Shown here piece after piece: positions 61,230 to 64,000 of a stretch of 64,000 nucleotides of DNA; position 1 is the stretch's first letter, and the number at the start of each line of letters is the position of its first letter. Both the position numbers and the translations under genes were made by a program. The notes beneath the pieces are model-generated. The model was not told the origin of the DNA. It did no database searches and saw only the letters and a program-made list of their open reading frames with translations. Source of the stretch: Bacillota bacterium (lineage in GTDB: Bacteria > Bacillota > Clostridia > Lachnospirales > Lachnospiraceae); contig JAEZZO010000033.1 of the NCBI GenBank assembly GCA_023418475.1, positions 186,001-250,000 on the forward strand, written 5' to 3'.

Positions 61230-62007
61230 AATTGCTAAAATCTATTTGAAAACACAGTTAGCGTGGAAGGCAGATGCCATTTTCAGTATTATTTTCACGG
61301 TAACTAAAATTATATTTGCCTATCTGCTCTGGGGAATCATATTCGAAGGAAGGGAGATGGTTTCCGGCTTTACCTATCACAGTATGCTGTCTTATTATAT
61401 TATAAGCTCCTTCCTGACGCAGTTGGATATGTCCGGCAGAATTAGCAATGAAATCAGTTCCAGAATTCGAAACGGTACATTTTCCAAATACATGGTGATC
61501 CCGGTACGGGTAGATAAATATTTTATAGCAATGGACGCAGGCTGGATATCCTTCTATGTGGTGGTGGATTTAATCGCAGCGGTTGTTTGGATCTTCCTTT
61601 TTCACATCAGGTTTGTTTTTACCGGAAATATACTGGTTATTCTATCCGCTGTTGTAATGATATTGCTTGGACTTTTATTTATGATTAAGCTTAATTACTA
61701 TCTTGGATTACTTACCTTGAAATATCAGGAAATTAGTACTTTTTTAATGATAAAGGATAGTCTGGTTTCCCTGATCACAGGAAGTATCATCCCTTTGGCT
61801 CTGCTTCCGGAGCATGTGATAGGATTTATGAAGATATTTCCTTTTTATTATATCACCTATCTGCCCTCCATGCTGCTGATTGGCAAATGCGAGGAAGAAG
61901 CGTTCAGAGGAGTGATCATTCTGCTTGCCTGGTGTATTGGCATGGAAATGATAAACCGTAAGACATACCAAAAATATAGACTGAAATTTGATGGGGTGGG
62001 AATATGA
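61213..62007 (+). CDS. ABC-2 family membrane protein (first)
   Basis: From the ATG at 61213 (GGGGGAGATTACGAGT) the protein has 264 residues and overlaps the ATPase stop by 17 bases. It has six membrane helices and an N-terminal KYLEIAKIYLKTQLAWKADAIFS pattern, given by its ends, that is typical of this permease family. The GMEMINRKTYQKYRLKFDGVGI tail is also typical. It pairs with the next gene to form a heterodimeric channel. Confidence 0.86.
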   Translation: MKKYLEIAKIYLKTQLAWKADAIFSIIFTVTKIIFAYLLWGIIFEGREMVSGFTYHSMLSYYIISSFLTQLDMSGRISNEISSRIRNGTFSKYMVIPVRVDKYFIAMDAGWISFYVVVDLIAAVVWIFLFHIRFVFTGNILVILSAVVMILLGLLFMIKLNYYLGLLTLKYQEISTFLMIKDSLVSLITGSIIPLALLPEHVIGFMKIFPFYYITYLPSMLLIGKCEEEAFRGVIILLAWCIGMEMINRKTYQKYRLKFDGVGI

Positions 62008-62813
62008 GAGTAAAAGCGAGGTTTAAGAGAAATACTAAAATTGTAGTAGAACTTATTAAGTTACGTTTTCATCAAATGATGATGTTCCGACTGGGTTTCT
62101 TCGGACCATTTTTTGTAGACAGCAGCGTTTTTCTAATACAACTTCTGGTTTTTCAGGCAATATATTCAAATATAGACCGGATAGGATCCTGGGGAAGAGG
62201 TGAGATGATTATTTTTATTGGAACCTTCTCTATGGTTGATGCATTAAATATGATTATTTACTTCTTTGGCGTGAACTCTATACCAGATAAAATAAAAAAT
62301 GGAGAAATAGACCTTTATGTTACAAAGCCGGTCAGTCCACTGCTTCGGCTGACCTTTGAAAATGTAAATCCGGGATCGCTTCCACTGCTAGTATTTAGTA
62401 CTGTGATAGTTCTATACGGGGTACATGTCGGAAATTTTAAGATTACTGCGACCGGTGCTTTACGGTATCTCTTTTGGGTTGTTTTGATGACAATATTGTG
62501 GTATGAACTTGAAGTGATTATACGATCCATTTCATTTTATGTTATTTCAACAGCCAATATAACCCGGCTGGAAGAGGCAGGTATTGATTTGTGTATGAAA
62601 ATTCCTGGAGTGGTTTTTAAGGGGGTATATAAATTACTTTTTTATTGCATTCTTCCTTATGGACTTATTGCGACATTACCAACACTTAGCTTAACCGGAA
62701 GAAACCCCATCCAAATGTACTTGTTTGGAACGGGCATCGTAGCTATATTTGGAATAATAACTGGAGTTCTCTGGAAAATGGGACTGAAGCGGTATAACAG
62801 TGTCAGTTCATAA
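62004..62813 (+). CDS. ABC-2 family membrane protein (second)
   Basis: This 269-residue permease overlaps the preceding gene by 4 bases (ATGA). It has six membrane helices and the family stretch IKNGEIDLYVTKPVSPLLRLTFENVN near residues 95-120 (by its ends). The C-terminal WKMGLKRYNSVSS is typical of the second subunit in such pairs. It completes the three-gene exporter operon. Confidence 0.86.
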   Translation: MRVKARFKRNTKIVVELIKLRFHQMMMFRLGFFGPFFVDSSVFLIQLLVFQAIYSNIDRIGSWGRGEMIIFIGTFSMVDALNMIIYFFGVNSIPDKIKNGEIDLYVTKPVSPLLRLTFENVNPGSLPLLVFSTVIVLYGVHVGNFKITATGALRYLFWVVLMTILWYELEVIIRSISFYVISTANITRLEEAGIDLCMKIPGVVFKGVYKLLFYCILPYGLIATLPTLSLTGRNPIQMYLFGTGIVAIFGIITGVLWKMGLKRYNSVSS

Positions 62814-62823
62814 AAAGTCGTTA

Positions 62824-62849
62824 GGCACCATGTCCTTTGGACAGGTGCC
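62824..62849 (+). terminator. Possible terminator hairpin after the exporter operon
   Basis: GGCACC (62824-62829) pairs with GGTGCC (62844-62849), and inside it GTCC (62832-62835) pairs with GGAC (62839-62842). No T-run follows, so termination is uncertain. It may mark the transcript end by another mechanism. The rest of the gap to 63076 is AT-rich with no gene. Confidence 0.4.
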
Positions 62850-63076
62850 CTGTGAATAGTAACAGAAAGTCAATATTGACTGAATAGAAAGTCATAATGG
62901 GACTTGTACTCTCTTCTGGAAAATTATATGATAAAAAAGAGATATTATAAGATTTGGTGTCATAAGCCAGCAGGAATAAAATTCATTGTATTAGCAGTTA
63001 TGCGTAATATGATGCATAAATCTGACTATTGTCACTAGAATTTCATCAGAAATATGATTTAGGAGGATATTGATTT

Positions 63077-64000
63077 ATGAACAAATGGCAAAGAGTTATG
63101 TATCAGCCAAATTTGCCTATCGGTGAAAATGGTGAGAAGGTCACCTCATCCAAAGCACATAGAGAATTATCAAAGAATGCTGCTAAAGAAGGTATGGTAT
63201 TGCTGAAAAATAATCAAAACGTGCTTCCACTGAAGACGGGCGCAAAGGTAGCGTTATTTGGAAAAGGCAGCTTTGATTATGTAAAAGGCGGCGGAGGCAG
63301 CGGCGATGTAACGGTTGAATATATTACTAATCTCTATGACGGGATGAAAGCCTTAAAGGATCGCGTCAGTGTTTTTGAAGAACTGTCGGCTTATTACCGT
63401 GAAAATGTGAAAAATCAATATATGGGTGGTGCTGTACCAGGTATGACAATCGAACCGGCTGTTCCGGAGGAACTGCTTTTGAAGGCAAGAGCTTATACGG
63501 ATACAGCGGTCATCACAATCTGCCGGTTCTCTGGAGAAGGCTGGGACCGCAAGAGTGTGGTGGATACGAAAAACAAACATTTATGGGAGCAGGAAGCAGC
63601 CCTGACAAGAAAATCAGGAGAGCTTTTTGAAAATGGAGACTTCTATCTGACTTATGCGGAAACGGCTATGGTGGATGCAGTGAAGAAACATTTTCCGAAG
63701 GTAATTGCTGTTCTCAATGTTGGAGGAATGGTAGATAGCAGCTGGTTTGTGAAGGACGAGGCAATCCAGTCGGTTTTAATGGCCTGGCAGGGTGGTATGG
63801 AAGGTGGTCTGGCAGCAGCGGAACTCTTATGTGGTATTGGTTCTCCCTCCGGCAAGTTATCGGACACCTTTGCAAAGAGTCTGGATGATTATCCTTCCAG
63901 CTATAATTTTCACACCTCAGAGGATTATGTTGATTATACGGAGGATATCTATGTTGGATACCGTTATTTTGAGACAATTGCAAAGGCTGCAAAACGAGTG
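63077..64000 (+). CDS. GH3 beta-glucosidase, domain-inverted type (partial, cut at window end)
   Basis: An ATG at 63077, after AGGAGGATATTG, opens a frame that is still intact at the window edge (308 codons). The first part is the GH3 C-terminal-type domain: ELSKNAAKEGMVLLKNNQNVLPL near residues 32-54 (by its ends), VALFGKGSFDYVKGGGGSGDV near 60-80, VITICRFSGEGWDR near 144-157, IAVLNVGGMVDSSW near 210-223, and PSGKLSDTFAKSLDDYPS near 257-274. In common GH3 enzymes this domain comes second. Here it comes first, as in the Ruminococcus albus and Butyrivibrio type, where the catalytic barrel follows. No signal peptide is visible, so it acts in the cytoplasm on imported oligosaccharides. Confidence 0.88.
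   Translation, partial: MNKWQRVMYQPNLPIGENGEKVTSSKAHRELSKNAAKEGMVLLKNNQNVLPLKTGAKVALFGKGSFDYVKGGGGSGDVTVEYITNLYDGMKALKDRVSVFEELSAYYRENVKNQYMGGAVPGMTIEPAVPEELLLKARAYTDTAVITICRFSGEGWDRKSVVDTKNKHLWEQEAALTRKSGELFENGDFYLTYAETAMVDAVKKHFPKVIAVLNVGGMVDSSWFVKDEAIQSVLMAWQGGMEGGLAAAELLCGIGSPSGKLSDTFAKSLDDYPSSYNFHTSEDYVDYTEDIYVGYRYFETIAKAAKRV

Overview
The window looks like chromosomal DNA of an anaerobic, endospore-forming member of the Clostridia, most likely a Lachnospiraceae bacterium (Anaerocolumna/Lachnoclostridium-like). Reasons: AT-rich DNA with strong AGGAGG-type ribosome sites, a complete spoIIA operon (spoIIAA-spoIIAB-sigF) followed by spoVAC-spoVAD-spoVAE, several small proteins typical of Clostridia (DUF4250, DUF6514-like, zinc-ribbon/TPR), plant-polysaccharide enzymes (GH29, a GHL6-like hydrolase, a GH3 beta-glucosidase) and many two-component systems. 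No rRNA, tRNA, CRISPR array, phage or intact insertion sequence was seen. This is ordinary core plus environmental-response chromosome, not an obvious genomic island.

Layout. 0-1.1 kb: azlCD branched-chain amino acid exporter (minus). 1.7-7.7 kb: a 47-residue protein, a zinc-ribbon TPR membrane protein, then the forespore block spoIIAA-spoIIAB-sigF, a 51-residue membrane peptide and spoVAC-AD-AE. 7.8-10.6 kb: class A penicillin-binding protein. 11-14.6 kb: housekeeping genes (DUF6514-like, YigZ, VanZ, DUF4250, rarA). 15-17 kb: thiol-redox pair (NapH-like ferredoxin plus CcdA-TlpA fusion). 17.4-18.7 kb: CgeB-like glycosyltransferase. 19-21 kb: LytTR/GHKL two-component system. 21.3-27.4 kb: MIF-like tautomerase, TetR regulator, DUF308, MMPL transporter and heptad-repeat secreted protein. 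27.7-32 kb: class C beta-lactamase-like hydrolase, OmpR-type two-component system, HAD phosphatase. 33-36 kb: double FMN-binding/NapH membrane protein with its flavin transferase ApbE. 36-42.5 kb: SDR, carbonic-anhydrase-like protein, fucosidase, GHL6-like hydrolase, ketose 3-epimerase. 42.7-47 kb: OmpR-type two-component system and a BcrA/CprABC-like three-gene ABC transporter, with four 11-bp repeats in front of it. 47-50 kb: pentapeptide protein and an SGNH-Ig-CapA fusion. 50.5-55.5 kb: ABC importer operon with a phosphodiesterase. 55.6-60.2 kb: NHL and LemA gene remnants, a second LytTR/GHKL system, an InlB-repeat secreted protein. 60.2-62.8 kb: ABC-2 exporter with a long structured leader. 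63.1 kb to the end: GH3 beta-glucosidase, cut by the window edge.

The most interesting non-coding signals are: (1) a nested stem structure at 54321-54457 inside the importer operon, whose core resembles a shortened 5S rRNA; (2) a small hairpin element next to ribosome-binding sites, present three times, with one compensatory base change (25193, 60093, 60192); (3) the 59.7-60.2 kb leader carrying two terminators and tandem copies of that element; (4) a dispersed roughly 77-bp structured intergenic repeat in three copies (21203, 34829, 55516); (5) four helix-phased 11-bp repeats at 44450-44493; (6) a shared leader motif with a double ATG in front of rarA, the epimerase gene and, more weakly, spoVAD. 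All of these were read by eye; none was confirmed by a covariance-model search or an experiment.
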